A stretch of 64,000 nt of DNA from the NCBI GenBank assembly GCA_964590075.1, contig CAZPXS010000004.1, positions 1-64,000 of the forward strand, written 5' to 3'. The notes beneath the pieces are model-generated. The model searched no databases. It was not told where the DNA came from and was given only the letters and a program-made list of their open reading frames with translations. This DNA is from JAGDVO01 sp964590075 [NCBI: uncultured Aquificales bacterium] (GTDB lineage: Bacteria > Thermosulfidibacterota > Thermosulfidibacteria > Thermosulfidibacterales). The translations under genes were made by a program, and so were the position numbers. Shown here piece after piece: positions 9,771 to 18,925 of the stretch (position 1 is the first letter of the stretch; the number at the start of each line of letters is the position of its first letter).

Positions 9771-10061
9771 ATGGCTGTTGATGAAAAGGTGTTGGAGTAT
9801 GTAGCCGGGATAGCTAAGATTGATCTTACCGAGGAGGAAGGTAAAAGGCTTATAAATGATCTCGTGAGGATTCTGGAATATGTTGAAAAGCTTAAAGAGG
9901 TGGATGTTGAGGGTGTTGAACCTATGTACCATCCTTTCCCCTTTGAACAGAGGTTAAGGGAGGACAAGGTTTTAAAGTGGCTCAGTCAGGAGGAGGCTCT
10001 ACAAAATGCTCCCGATGAGAAGGATGGTTTCTTTAGGGTACCTAGAATTATAGAGACTTAA
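9771..10061 (+). CDS. gatC: GatC subunit of Asp/Glu-tRNA amidotransferase
   Basis: Small 96-residue subunit that bridges GatA and GatB in the enzyme converting misacylated Glu-tRNA-Gln or Asp-tRNA-Asn to the amides. Family features are visible: an N-terminal helix with '[13 protein letters not shown]' and the extended '[11 protein letters not shown]' followed by LREDKV. A clear GGAGG lies eight bases before the ATG. gatA and gatB are not in the window. Together with gltX at 26.8 kb it suggests that Gln-tRNA may be made indirectly. Confidence 0.93.
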   Translation: MAVDEKVLEYVAGIAKIDLTEEEGKRLINDLVRILEYVEKLKEVDVEGVEPMYHPFPFEQRLREDKVLKWLSQEEALQNAPDEKDGFFRVPRIIET

Positions 10062-10084
10062 CTTATAGTTGGAAGGGTGAAGGG

Positions 10085-12529
10085 ATGAAGAGACAATTAA
10101 ACTTGGATGAGGGTGGAAGCAACATAATTCCGATTAAGATAGAGGAGGAGTTAAAGAGCGCCTACCTTGACTATGCTATGAGTGTTATAATCGGTAGGGC
10201 TATTCCTGACGCGAGGGACGGACTTAAACCTGTTCAGAGAAGAATCCTCTACGCCATGTGGGAACTCGGGTTACTTTCCAATAGGCCTTATAAGAAGAGT
10301 GCTCGTGTGGTTGGAGAAGTCCTCGGTAAGTACCATCCACACGGTGATGCCCCAGTTTATGAGGCTCTCGTAAGAATGGCTCAGGATTTCAACATGAGGT
10401 ATCCTCTCGTGGATGGGCAGGGTAACTTTGGGTCTATGGATGGGGATCCTCCTGCTGCCATGAGGTATACAGAAGTCAGAATGGCAAAGATTGCGGAGGA
10501 ATTTCTTAGAGATATAGATAAGGAGACGGTGGATTTTGTGCCGAATTTCGACGGTTCCTTCATGGAACCTACGGTTCTTCCGACAAGGATTCCCAATCTA
10601 CTTGTAAACGGAACTCAGGGTATAGCGGTTGGTATGGCAACGAGTATCCCTCCCCATAATCTCAGCGAGGTAATAGATGCCCTGGTTTATCTCCTTGATA
10701 ACCCTGATGCTACAATTGATGATATAACTCGTTTTATAAAGGGACCTGACTTCCCTACCGGTGGTACAATAATGGGTACCGATGAGATAAGAAAAGCCTA
10801 CGAAACGGGTAGGGGTAATATAACTCTGAGGGGTAAAGTGGTAAGGGAGGATACCAAAAGGGGTATAAACCTCGTTATTACCGAGATACCTTATGGGGTT
10901 AACAAGGCATCTCTTGTTGAGAGGATAGCAACGTTGATAGAGCAGGGTAAACTGGGGGAGGTTAAATCGGTTAGGGATGAGTCGAATAGAGAGGGTGTAA
11001 GGATAGTCTTAGAGTTGAAGCCTGGTGAGGATACTGAGATCGTTAAAAGGAAGCTTTTTAAGTATACCCAGCTTGAAAGTAGAATAGCTCTGATATTTAT
11101 AGCGGTTTACAATAATGAGCCTGTTTTGTTTAACCTTAAGGATCTACTTAATGTCTTTCTGGAGCACAGGAAGGAAGTTATCGTAAGAAGAACGGAATTT
11201 GACCTGAGAAAGGCAAGGGAGAGGGAGCATATATTAGAAGGTTTGAAGATAGCTGTAGATTTTCTCGATGAGGTTATAGCTATAATAAGGAGTTCAGAGA
11301 CGCCTAACGAGGCTAAGGAAAGACTTATGAAGAGGTTTCTTCTGAGTGAAAAACAGGCTCAGGCTATACTTGATATGAGGTTGCAGAGGTTAACGGCTCT
11401 TGAAAGGCAGAAGATAGAGGATGAACTTAAAGAGGTTAGAAAGCTTATCCAAGATCTTGAGGATATCCTTAACAGAAGGGAAAGGTTGTACGAGGAGATA
11501 AAAAAGGAACTATTGGAGGTGAAGGCTAAATACGGAGATGAGAGAAGAACCGATATAGCTCTTTTAGAGGAGGAGATAAGAGAGATTGATCTTATAAAGG
11601 AAGAGGATATGGTTGTTACCGTTACTCATCGTGGTTACATTAAGAGAACAAGGGTTTCCCTTTACAATCCTCAGAGGAAAGGGGGTAAAGGTAGAAGATC
11701 CATAGCCCTCAAGGATGGAGACTTTCTTGAACACATCTATATCGCCAGTTCCTTCGATACCCTGTTTATATTTACCAACACAGGTAGAGTTTTCGGTCTT
11801 AAGGTCCACGATATACCTGAGAAGAATAAGAACGAAAAGGGAGTGCCTATAGAGCACCTTGTAAAACTACAGGAGGGTGAAAGAATAGCCTCCATAAGTC
11901 ATATCAGAGATATAGGTAATCAGAGTTTCTTGATGGTGAGTAAGAAGGGTATGGTGAAGAAGACTCCCGTTTCTCTGTTTGTTAATGCTAAGAGAAGTGG
12001 TATTCAGGCTATGGGTCTCTCAGCGGGTGACGAACTCGTGGGTGTTGCACTTGTTGAAGGGGAGGATCTTGTTATTATAGGTACTAAATTGGGGAAAGCT
12101 ATAGTTTTTGATGCTGGTGAAGTTAGGGATATGGGAAGAAGTGCAAAGGGAGTTGCAGGTGTAAAACTAAAGGGTGAGGATGAGGTTGTTTCCGTTGGTA
12201 TAGTTGGAACGAAAAGGTATGTACTTATTGTTACTAAGAAAGGTTTTGGTAAGAGGGTTCCTATAGATGAGTTTAGAGTAACTGCAAGAGGTGCTCAGGG
12301 AGTTATAGCCCAGAATGTTACGGAAAAGACGGGAGAGGTGATAGCTATTATACCTGTTGATGAGGAGGATGAGCTTATCGTAGTCACTAAGGAAGGCATG
12401 GCCATAAGGTTATCGGCCAAGGATATTCCGGTCTATCATAGAAGTGCGGTTGGTGTTAAGCTCCTTTCTACAGATTCCGAAGTTATAGATGTCTCCGTAT
12501 ATTCGGCAAGTGAGTCGGATGAAGAGTGA
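10085..12529 (+). CDS. gyrA: DNA gyrase subunit A
   Basis: Breakage-reunion subunit of gyrase. The 814-residue protein has the winged-helix/tower domain with catalytic Tyr128 in [10 protein letters not shown], a coiled coil near 430-480, and a six-bladed C-terminal beta-pinwheel. The GyrA-box reads QRKGGKG, supporting true gyrase rather than topoisomerase IV. The quinolone pocket is unusual: [10 protein letters not shown] gives Ala89, Pro90 and Glu93 where E. coli has Ser83, Ala84 and Asp87. It lies 23 bases after gatC and overlaps rnhB by 11 bases. Confidence 0.97.
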   Translation: MKRQLNLDEGGSNIIPIKIEEELKSAYLDYAMSVIIGRAIPDARDGLKPVQRRILYAMWELGLLSNRPYKKSARVVGEVLGKYHPHGDAPVYEALVRMAQDFNMRYPLVDGQGNFGSMDGDPPAAMRYTEVRMAKIAEEFLRDIDKETVDFVPNFDGSFMEPTVLPTRIPNLLVNGTQGIAVGMATSIPPHNLSEVIDALVYLLDNPDATIDDITRFIKGPDFPTGGTIMGTDEIRKAYETGRGNITLRGKVVREDTKRGINLVITEIPYGVNKASLVERIATLIEQGKLGEVKSVRDESNREGVRIVLELKPGEDTEIVKRKLFKYTQLESRIALIFIAVYNNEPVLFNLKDLLNVFLEHRKEVIVRRTEFDLRKAREREHILEGLKIAVDFLDEVIAIIRSSETPNEAKERLMKRFLLSEKQAQAILDMRLQRLTALERQKIEDELKEVRKLIQDLEDILNRRERLYEEIKKELLEVKAKYGDERRTDIALLEEEIREIDLIKEEDMVVTVTHRGYIKRTRVSLYNPQRKGGKGRRSIALKDGDFLEHIYIASSFDTLFIFTNTGRVFGLKVHDIPEKNKNEKGVPIEHLVKLQEGERIASISHIRDIGNQSFLMVSKKGMVKKTPVSLFVNAKRSGIQAMGLSAGDELVGVALVEGEDLVIIGTKLGKAIVFDAGEVRDMGRSAKGVAGVKLKGEDEVVSVGIVGTKRYVLIVTKKGFGKRVPIDEFRVTARGAQGVIAQNVTEKTGEVIAIIPVDEEDELIVVTKEGMAIRLSAKDIPVYHRSAVGVKLLSTDSEVIDVSVYSASESDEE

Positions 12530-13472
12530 GATTGAGAAAAAGAAGGCCTTTGATAGGAGGTACTTAAAGAAGGGTTTAATAGCTGGTATAGATGAGGCGG
12601 GAAGAGGTGCCCTTGCTGGTCCTGTGGTGAGTGCCTGTGTTGTCTTTGATGTTGATAATCTTCCGGATATAGAGGTAGATGATTCTAAGAAACTAAAACC
12701 CCAGGAAAGGGAAAGGCTGTTTGATCTAATATTACGCTATAGTGTTGATTTTTCCGTGTATGCAGTTGGTCCTTCCAAGATAGATGAGATTAATATTAGG
12801 AGAGCTACATCTTTGTGTATGGAGAGAGCCTTTAATCTCCTAAAGGTGTCTCCTCTAGTTACTCTGATAGATGGTGATTTCAAGCCCTTTTTACCATCTC
12901 TGACTTACAACGTAGTGGGTGGGGATGGCAAGAGCTTTGTTATAGCTTCGGCATCGATAGTGGCGAAGGTGGTAAGGGATAGGATAATGGCTAGGTACGA
13001 TAGAGTTTTCCCGGGTTATGGATTTTCAAGGAATAAAGGGTATGGAACGAGTGAACATCTTGAGGCTATCGAGAGACTCGGAGTCACTCCAATACATAGG
13101 AAAAGTTACATGCCCCTTTGTGAGAGTAGAAGAAAAATCGGGAGTTTCATTGAGGATCTAGTTTGTGAACAACTCTCCGATAGGGGATTTAAAATAGTGG
13201 ACAGGAATTTTTATACCAGGTTTGGAGAAATAGATATAATAGCGGAGAAAGACGGAATCTTGTACTTTGTAGAGGTAAGAGGTTCGAGAGGTTCGATAGA
13301 TCCTAGTGAGAGTATCACCTCTAAAAAGAAGAGGAACTTAAAGAGGGCTATAAGCTTATATCTTTCGAAGAGTAAGCTTTATCCAAGGGAGTATAGGACT
13401 TTATTCGTCTCTGTTTTGGATTCGGGTGCCTCTCCTATCCTTGAGATATTCGAAGATTTTATAGAGGGTTAG
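12519..13472 (+). CDS. rnhB: Fused ribonuclease HII and YraN (UPF0102) nuclease-fold protein
   Basis: Two domains in one 317-residue chain. Residues about 19-205 are RNase HII, which removes ribonucleotides from DNA, with IDEAGRG (24-30), [16 protein letters not shown] and the [15 protein letters not shown] helix. Residues about 214-317 form a YraN/UPF0102 domain of the restriction-endonuclease-like fold with [11 protein letters not shown] (236 on) and YFVEVR. These are usually separate neighbouring genes. I choose the ATG at 12519, overlapping the gyrA stop by 11 bases; the frame is open ten codons further up. The frame is continuous with no sign of a lost stop from poor sequence. Confidence 0.92.
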   Translation: MKSEIEKKKAFDRRYLKKGLIAGIDEAGRGALAGPVVSACVVFDVDNLPDIEVDDSKKLKPQERERLFDLILRYSVDFSVYAVGPSKIDEINIRRATSLCMERAFNLLKVSPLVTLIDGDFKPFLPSLTYNVVGGDGKSFVIASASIVAKVVRDRIMARYDRVFPGYGFSRNKGYGTSEHLEAIERLGVTPIHRKSYMPLCESRRKIGSFIEDLVCEQLSDRGFKIVDRNFYTRFGEIDIIAEKDGILYFVEVRGSRGSIDPSESITSKKKRNLKRAISLYLSKSKLYPREYRTLFVSVLDSGASPILEIFEDFIEG

Positions 13473-13488
13473 TGGCAATTTTATTGCT
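13473..13488 (+). promoter_or_regulatory. Predicted sigma-54 (RpoN) promoter of pseB
   Basis: TGGCA at 13473-13477, six bases, then TTGCT at 13484-13488. This matches the consensus TGGCACG-N4-TTGCW at all core positions with exact GG-to-GC spacing. It starts on the base after the rnhB stop and lies about 43 bases before the pseB GTG, leaving room for a transcript start near 13499 and the GGGGAGG ribosome site. RpoN control is common for flagellar genes. Confidence 0.7.
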
Positions 13489-13530
13489 AACTATTTTTCG
13501 GCAAGGAATCCATCGAAAGGGGAGGAAGCT

Positions 13531-14529
13531 GTGATAGATAACAGTAGTATATTGATAACTGGTGGAACCGGCTCTCTTGGAAGAAGGCTTGCGAGATACC
13601 TACTTGAGAATTACAACCCCCGGAGGGTGATAATCTATTCGAGGGATGAGTACAAGCATTACCTTATGATGCAGGAATTTTCACAGCATAAACCTAAGCT
13701 CAGGTTTTTCATAGGAGATGTAAGGGATAGGAAGAGACTATATAGGGCCTTTGTTGATGTGGATGTTGTGGTTCATGCCGCTGCTTTAAAGCATGTGCCC
13801 CTTATGGAGTATAATCCTATCGAAGCGGTAAAGACGAATATAAATGGGGCTATAAATGTTATTGATGCTGCTCTTGATAGGGGGGTTAGAAAGGTTATAG
13901 CTATCTCGACAGATAAAGCGGTTAACCCTGTTAACTTGTATGGCGCCACAAAACTTGTATCCGACAAGCTCTTTGTCAGTGCTAATGCCTACGCAGGTAG
14001 AAGAGAAACCAGGTTTTCTGTTGTGAGGTATGGTAACGTTGCTGGTAGTAGAGGTTCTGTCATCCCGTACTTTATGAGACTTGTAAGGGAAGGAGCGAAG
14101 GAGATACCGCTTACGGATGAGAGGATGACGAGATTCTGGATAACGCTCGATGAGGCTGTTAGGTTGATCGTGAGAGTAATAGAGGAGTCAAAGGGTGGAG
14201 AGATATACGTTTCCAAGATACCATCCTTTAGAGTGATTGATCTGGCAAGGGCAATAGCTCCCGACTGCGAGATAAAGATAGTAGGTATAAGGGAAGGGGA
14301 GAAGCTTCACGAGGTTATGATTACCGAGGAGGACTCGAGGAATACCTACGAGTACGACGATCACTATATAATATATCCCGTTTTTGACTGGTGGGATTAC
14401 AGGAAACACTTCAAGGAGGGTGGTAGAAGGGTTCCAGAGGGATTCAGATACTCCTCCGATAGGAACGATTGGTGGCTGACTGTGGATGATCTAAGGAGGT
14501 TGTTGAGGGATTTGGAGGTTGTTTTTTAA
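13531..14529 (+). CDS. pseB: UDP-GlcNAc 4,6-dehydratase (inverting), pseudaminic acid pathway
   Basis: First step of pseudaminic acid synthesis: UDP-GlcNAc to the 4-keto-6-deoxy-L-AltNAc sugar. The 332-residue extended SDR protein has the NAD(P)-binding GGTGSLG (11-17), 'HAAALKHVPLMEYNP' and the catalytic YGATK with 'RYGNVAGSRGSVIPYF'. The start is GTG behind a GGGGAGG site. It overlaps pseC by one base (TAATG) and sits behind a sigma-54-type promoter. UDP-GlcNAc comes from the GlmS/GlmU genes upstream. Confidence 0.93.
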   Translation: MIDNSSILITGGTGSLGRRLARYLLENYNPRRVIIYSRDEYKHYLMMQEFSQHKPKLRFFIGDVRDRKRLYRAFVDVDVVVHAAALKHVPLMEYNPIEAVKTNINGAINVIDAALDRGVRKVIAISTDKAVNPVNLYGATKLVSDKLFVSANAYAGRRETRFSVVRYGNVAGSRGSVIPYFMRLVREGAKEIPLTDERMTRFWITLDEAVRLIVRVIEESKGGEIYVSKIPSFRVIDLARAIAPDCEIKIVGIREGEKLHEVMITEEDSRNTYEYDDHYIIYPVFDWWDYRKHFKEGGRRVPEGFRYSSDRNDWWLTVDDLRRLLRDLEVVF

Positions 14530-15674
14530 TGATACCCTATGGTAGGCAGTTCATAGATGATGATGATATAAGAGCGGTAGTTGAAGTTCTAAAATCTGAC
14601 TTTATAACCCAGGGGCCAAAGATAGAGGAGTTTGAAAGAAGGCTAGCTGAATACTGTGGTAGTAGGTATGCTGTTACCTTTAGTAGCGGTACGGCTGCTC
14701 TTCATGGGGCTTATTTTGCCTGTGGATTGGGAGTAGGTGATGAATTTATAACCACTCCTATGACTTTTGTTGCTACTGTTAATGCCGGTTTATACCTTGG
14801 GGCAAGGCCAGTTTTTGTTGACATAGAGGCGGATACCGGTAACCTTGATGTTGAAAGGATAGAGGAAAGGATAACCGAGAAGACCAAGCTCATATCTATA
14901 GTTCATTATGCCGGCCATCCTGCTGATCTTAGGAAGGTTAGGGAGATAGCTGATAGGTTTGGGCTAAGGGTTGTTGAGGATGCCTGTCATGCTCTCGGAG
15001 CGAAGTATCTTGGAGAGAGAATAGGTAGTTGTAGGTACTCTGATGCTACCGTTTTTAGCTTTCATCCCGTTAAGCATATTACAACCGGGGAGGGAGGAGC
15101 TGTACTTACAAACGATGATGAGATTTACGAGAAGCTCTTACTCTTTAGAAACCACGGGATAACTAGGAGAATCGAAAGATTTGTCAACGAGCCTGATGGT
15201 AGATGGTATTACGAGATGCAATTTTTGGGGTACAACTACCGTATGACAGATATTCAGGCAGCCCTAGGTATCTCCCAGCTCAGGAAACTAGACTTTTTTG
15301 TCGAAAGAAGAAGAAGGATAGCGGATAGATACAACGAGGCTTTTAGGGATAATCCCTATTTCGATATTCCTATCGAGAAGGATTATGCCTTTCACTCCTA
15401 TCATCTATATTCCATAAGACTAAGGGATGATTATGTGCCTTTAAAGACTAGGATATTTGACGGTCTCATATCTAAAGGTCTTGGAGTACAGGTTCACTAT
15501 ATACCCGTTTACAGGCATCCCTACTATAGGGGACTTTTCCCTGAGGGTCTATACTATCCAAATGCGGAAGATTTCTATATGAGGGAGATAAGCTTACCTA
15601 TATATCCAGCTATGAGGGATGAGGATATCGATTTTGTTATAGATAAAGTTTTTGAGGTGCTAAGGGATCTATGA
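14529..15674 (+). CDS. pseC: PLP-dependent UDP-4-keto-sugar aminotransferase
   Basis: DegT/DnrJ/EryC1-type aminotransferase of 381 residues that converts the PseB product to UDP-4-amino-4,6-dideoxy-L-AltNAc. The PLP-binding lysine is Lys182 in SFHPVKH, followed by TTGEGGAV. 'GSRYAVTFSSGTAALH' contributes to phosphate binding and 'GYNYRMTDIQAALG' is a family signature. It overlaps pseB by one base and the next gene by four, so the three form one translational unit. Later pathway genes (pseH, pseG, pseI) are not in this window. Confidence 0.92.
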   Translation: MIPYGRQFIDDDDIRAVVEVLKSDFITQGPKIEEFERRLAEYCGSRYAVTFSSGTAALHGAYFACGLGVGDEFITTPMTFVATVNAGLYLGARPVFVDIEADTGNLDVERIEERITEKTKLISIVHYAGHPADLRKVREIADRFGLRVVEDACHALGAKYLGERIGSCRYSDATVFSFHPVKHITTGEGGAVLTNDDEIYEKLLLFRNHGITRRIERFVNEPDGRWYYEMQFLGYNYRMTDIQAALGISQLRKLDFFVERRRRIADRYNEAFRDNPYFDIPIEKDYAFHSYHLYSIRLRDDYVPLKTRIFDGLISKGLGVQVHYIPVYRHPYYRGLFPEGLYYPNAEDFYMREISLPIYPAMRDEDIDFVIDKVFEVLRDL

Positions 15675-16540
15675 GAATAGGTGCCATAATTCAGGCAAGG
15701 ACAACATCAACGAGATTGCCCGGGAAGGTTCTTCTTAAGTTACCCTACGATAGTGATACTACCGTACTTGAGCAGGTGATAAGAAGGGTTAAGAGGTCGT
15801 CTATCATAGATGATATCGTGGTTGCGACAACCCGTGATTCTGAGGACGACGCTATAGTTCCAATCGCAAAAAAGGAGGATGTAAGGGTATTTAGAGGGGA
15901 TAGGGAGGATGTTCTAAGTAGGTTCTATTTTTGTGCAAAGGAGAACAGATTCGATATTATCGTAAGGATAACTTCTGATTGTCCCTGTATAGACTGGAGT
16001 ATTATAGATATGGTTATAGAGAGACATATCGATGAAAAGGCTGACTATACCTCAAATACTCTAATCAGATCTTTCCCCCATGGCTTAGATGTGGAGGTCA
16101 TCTCCTTTTATGCACTTGAGATTGCCTTTTTTGAAGCCAGGGATCCTAAGGACAGGGAGCATGTGTGTCCCTACATCTATACTAAGGGGAATGATAGGTT
16201 TAGGTTGGCCATGGTTCTAGCTCCCGATGAACTTAACCATCCCGACATAAGGGTGACCCTCGATACTATTGAAGATTATGCGCTTCTTTCTTGCGTTTAC
16301 GATTATCTCTACCCGGAGAATCCCTTCTTTGATTCTTTCTTACTTGTAAGACTTTTTAAGAATAAACCTTGGTTAAAGTTTATCAATTCCAGGGTTATGC
16401 AGAAGAGGATCTTTAACAGTCTAAAGGAAGAGGTTGAGGAGGCTATAAAACTACTTAGATTACAGGAATTGAATAATGTGGCTAATTTGCTGACGGATAT
16501 GCTTAACGATATGGGTGACGGTAATCAGAGTAGGACATGA
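15671..16540 (+). CDS. SpsF-type cytidylyltransferase, probable PseF role
   Basis: 289-residue member of the CTP_transf_3/SpsF family related to acylneuraminate cytidylyltransferases. The N-terminal nucleotide-binding signature is 'IIQARTTSTRLPGKVL'; other family segments are VATTRDSEDDAI, RGDREDVLSRF and RITSDCPCID. Position behind pseB-pseC suggests it activates pseudaminic acid to the CMP-sugar for flagellin modification, as PseF does. It is longer than typical PseF and closer to the SpsF branch, so the exact sugar is uncertain. The last 16 bases overlap the convergent glcD-like gene. Confidence 0.82.
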   Translation: MRIGAIIQARTTSTRLPGKVLLKLPYDSDTTVLEQVIRRVKRSSIIDDIVVATTRDSEDDAIVPIAKKEDVRVFRGDREDVLSRFYFCAKENRFDIIVRITSDCPCIDWSIIDMVIERHIDEKADYTSNTLIRSFPHGLDVEVISFYALEIAFFEARDPKDREHVCPYIYTKGNDRFRLAMVLAPDELNHPDIRVTLDTIEDYALLSCVYDYLYPENPFFDSFLLVRLFKNKPWLKFINSRVMQKRIFNSLKEEVEEAIKLLRLQELNNVANLLTDMLNDMGDGNQSRT

Positions 16541-17841
16541 GGGTTGAGTATAAAATTTGGATCGAAGCTTTTTTTCAGTTCCCTCCAGAGTTTTATGGTA
16601 CCACTATCAACCTGAAGTGGCAAATAAGGTTTTTTAGTTATTCCTATACCATGTTCACCGGAAAGTACTCCACCCAATCTAACAGTTTCTGAGAATATTT
16701 CGAAGACGAGTTTTTTGCTATTTTTGAGCTGTTTCTCATCCTGATCATCTATCATCACGTTTACGTGTATGTTACCATCGCCCGCATGACCAAAGGATAC
16801 AACAGGGATACCGTATTTCTCTCCCAACCTTTTAAAGGATACCAGTGCATCGGCAAGATAAACAATAGGTACCGTTACATCTTCATTTATCTTCTTTGGT
16901 GCTATTTCCATAAGGGATGGGCTTATAGCTCTTCTTATCTCCCATATCTTTTCTTCTTCCTCTTTGTTTTCTGCTATAATTATTTCGCTATCCTTAAGTA
17001 TCGACTTTAGTTTCTCGATTTCGATATTTACGTTAGGCTCGTAACCATCTATCTCTATCATAAGCACCGCCTCAACATAATCTGGTAGATCTATCGATCT
17101 AAACTTTTTTACAGCCATGATACTCGTTATATCCATTATCTCTAGGGTACTGACTCCAGCTATTTCCCTTATTATTTCAACCACCCTTTTACCGGCTAAA
17201 TATATGTCCTTGAAAGCCGAAAGTACCAGAACTCTTTTTTCAGGTTTTTTGATTATTCTAAGTAGAGCCCTTACCACTATACCGAGCGTTCCTTCCGATC
17301 CAACGAATATATCTGTTATGTTGTAGCCTACCGACCTCTTCCTTACCCTTCTTATGTCCCTATATACACTACCGTTACCAAGAACAGCTTCCAAACCGTA
17401 AACGTAGTTTTTGGTAACACCGTACTTTACGGCCCTTGGACCTCCGGCGTTTGTTGCGATATTACCACCTATGGTGCAACTATTTAGACTGCTTGGATCG
17501 GGAGGATAGAAGTATCCTATACCTTCTAGGGTCTTGTTGAGATTTCCCGTTACGACTCCTGCCTCCACCTCTACAAACATATTTTTTTCGTCTATATCTA
17601 TGATCCTATCCATCCTCTCAAGGCTAACTACTATCGAGTTATCGGGTGGCACGGTACCACCTACAAAGCCTGTTCCACCACCTCTAGGAACTATGATCTT
17701 TTTTTCCCTATTTGCAAACTCAACTATCTCTATAACTTCATCTATCTTTTCTACGAAAACGACACCTTCAGGCTTTCCGCATATACCGGTTGCATCGAAG
17801 GAGTAGGCTTCCCTTACTGTTGGGTCTTTCTCTATCTTCAT
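16525..17841 (-). CDS. FAD-linked 2-hydroxyacid oxidase, GlcD-like
   Basis: 438-residue flavoprotein of the FAD-binding_4/FAD-oxidase_C type (glycolate oxidase GlcD, D-lactate dehydrogenase). The PP-loop for FAD is visible as IIVPRGGGTGFVGGTVP and 'SSLNSCTIGGNIATNAGG', and the C-terminal domain has 'VSFGHAGDGNIHVNVMID' and LSGEHGIGITK. It would oxidise glycolate or D-lactate and pass electrons to the iron-sulfur subunit encoded divergently next door. GGGAG lies six bases before the ATG, with TATAAT a short way upstream. Substrate is not decided by sequence. Confidence 0.9.
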   Translation of the reverse strand: MKIEKDPTVREAYSFDATGICGKPEGVVFVEKIDEVIEIVEFANREKKIIVPRGGGTGFVGGTVPPDNSIVVSLERMDRIIDIDEKNMFVEVEAGVVTGNLNKTLEGIGYFYPPDPSSLNSCTIGGNIATNAGGPRAVKYGVTKNYVYGLEAVLGNGSVYRDIRRVRKRSVGYNITDIFVGSEGTLGIVVRALLRIIKKPEKRVLVLSAFKDIYLAGKRVVEIIREIAGVSTLEIMDITSIMAVKKFRSIDLPDYVEAVLMIEIDGYEPNVNIEIEKLKSILKDSEIIIAENKEEEEKIWEIRRAISPSLMEIAPKKINEDVTVPIVYLADALVSFKRLGEKYGIPVVSFGHAGDGNIHVNVMIDDQDEKQLKNSKKLVFEIFSETVRLGGVLSGEHGIGITKKPYLPLQVDSGTIKLWRELKKSFDPNFILNPHVLL

Positions 17842-17871
17842 TTTTGGCTCCCTTTGTTATTATATTACACT

Positions 17872-18828
17872 ATGGCCTACGATGGAATATGCGTAAAATG
17901 TGGGAAATGTAAAGGTGTTTGCCCTACCTACCAGTATACTAAGAGGGAGGATCTATCGCCAAGGGGTAGAATGCATCTTGCCGAGCTCGTTGATAGAGGT
18001 CTATCCCTTAACATATCCTATCAGGCGGAGACATGTTTTCTATGTGGTGCCTGCGAGGAGGTTTGCCCACAGAGGGTGAGGGTAAGGGAGAAAGTTATAG
18101 AACTTAGGGCTAGAGGTTTTGGTGTAGTTTTAACTAACCTGAAGCTCGGGTTTATAAAGTTTCTATCCTATCAACCAAAAAAAAGATTGCTTGGTAGAAA
18201 GAGTAGAGTAGCCTTTTTCCCAGGCTGTGTTTATCCCGCTATAGATGGTAAGCTTGTGGATAAGGTAGCGGGATACATTAGTGGGATAACGGGTGGTGTT
18301 ACGGTTATAACGGGAGTCTGTTGCGGTTTCCCCTATAGAGTTTACTCCAAAAACTATCCTTTTGACGAAGGACTCTTTGAGGGTTATGACTATATAGTCA
18401 CTATCTGTGCAACCTGTGGTAGTGAACTTAAAAACAGGTTGGGTAAAGATAGGGTACTTGATTTCATCGAGTTTCTCTATGTCAATAGGGATTACTTTAG
18501 ATCAAGGTATAAAGGGTTAGGTCGCTTTACCTTTCACTATCCCTGTCATCTTGTGAGAGGGATAATGTCCAAGAAGGAGGTAGATAGAACCATCGGTTAT
18601 ATTGCTGGGAGTGACTATTTACCTATGGAGGAACCCATATGTTGTGGGTTTGGTTCCGGTAATTTAACTTCCCTTATGGATTTGGCTACAGATAGGATCA
18701 TAGGGATGACAAAAGGTTCCGAATTCATCACCGTTAATTGCCCGAGCTGTAATCTGAGCATCCTAAGGGCCAAATATAGAAATGCTACGCCTGTAAGAGT
18801 TATTCATATAGGGGATATTTTCGAATAA
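17872..18828 (+). CDS. Iron-sulfur CCG-domain subunit, GlcF-like
   Basis: Electron-transfer partner of the GlcD-like oxidase. The N-terminus has two ferredoxin-like clusters (CVKCGKCKGVCP and CFLCGACEEVCP). Two CCG domains follow, recognisable by GVCCGFPYR with CATCGSEL, and ICCGFGSGN with CPSCN. At about 318 residues it is shorter than E. coli GlcF (about 400). I choose the ATG at 17872; a TTG at 17854 is in frame. Neither has a ribosome site, and an AT-rich TATTAT/TATATT ends 6-9 bases before the ATG, so the mRNA may be leaderless. It is divergent from glcD with 30 bases between starts. Confidence 0.88.
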   Translation: MAYDGICVKCGKCKGVCPTYQYTKREDLSPRGRMHLAELVDRGLSLNISYQAETCFLCGACEEVCPQRVRVREKVIELRARGFGVVLTNLKLGFIKFLSYQPKKRLLGRKSRVAFFPGCVYPAIDGKLVDKVAGYISGITGGVTVITGVCCGFPYRVYSKNYPFDEGLFEGYDYIVTICATCGSELKNRLGKDRVLDFIEFLYVNRDYFRSRYKGLGRFTFHYPCHLVRGIMSKKEVDRTIGYIAGSDYLPMEEPICCGFGSGNLTSLMDLATDRIIGMTKGSEFITVNCPSCNLSILRAKYRNATPVRVIHIGDIFE

Positions 18829-18849
18829 TTTTTTTTCATTTTAGGGGTA

Positions 18850-18876
18850 TAAACTTTTTTCGCTATCATCCGATTA
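18850..18876 (+). promoter_or_regulatory. Predicted sigma-28 (FliA) promoter of the flagellin gene
   Basis: TAAACTTT at 18850-18857, an 11-base spacer, then TCCGATTA at 18869-18876. The consensus is TAAAGTTT-N11-GCCGATAA, so the boxes match at 7/8 and 6/8 with exact spacing. It lies 50 bases before the flagellin start, the usual place for late flagellar control. Confidence 0.8.
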
Positions 18877-18884
18877 TAAGTAAT

Positions 18885-18901
18885 GGAGGCAGGAAGCCTC
18901 C
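18885..18901 (+). other. Stem-loop in the flagellin 5' untranslated region
   Basis: GGAGGC, loop AGGAA, GCCTCC: a perfect six-base-pair GC-rich stem near the predicted mRNA 5' end. It would hide a Shine-Dalgarno-like GGAGG while leaving the true site (AAGGAGGT, 18913-18920) free. A 5' end hairpin may stabilise this abundant mRNA; that is inference. Confidence 0.6.
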
Positions 18902-18925
18902 AAAAAAACAACAAGGAGGTTAGCC

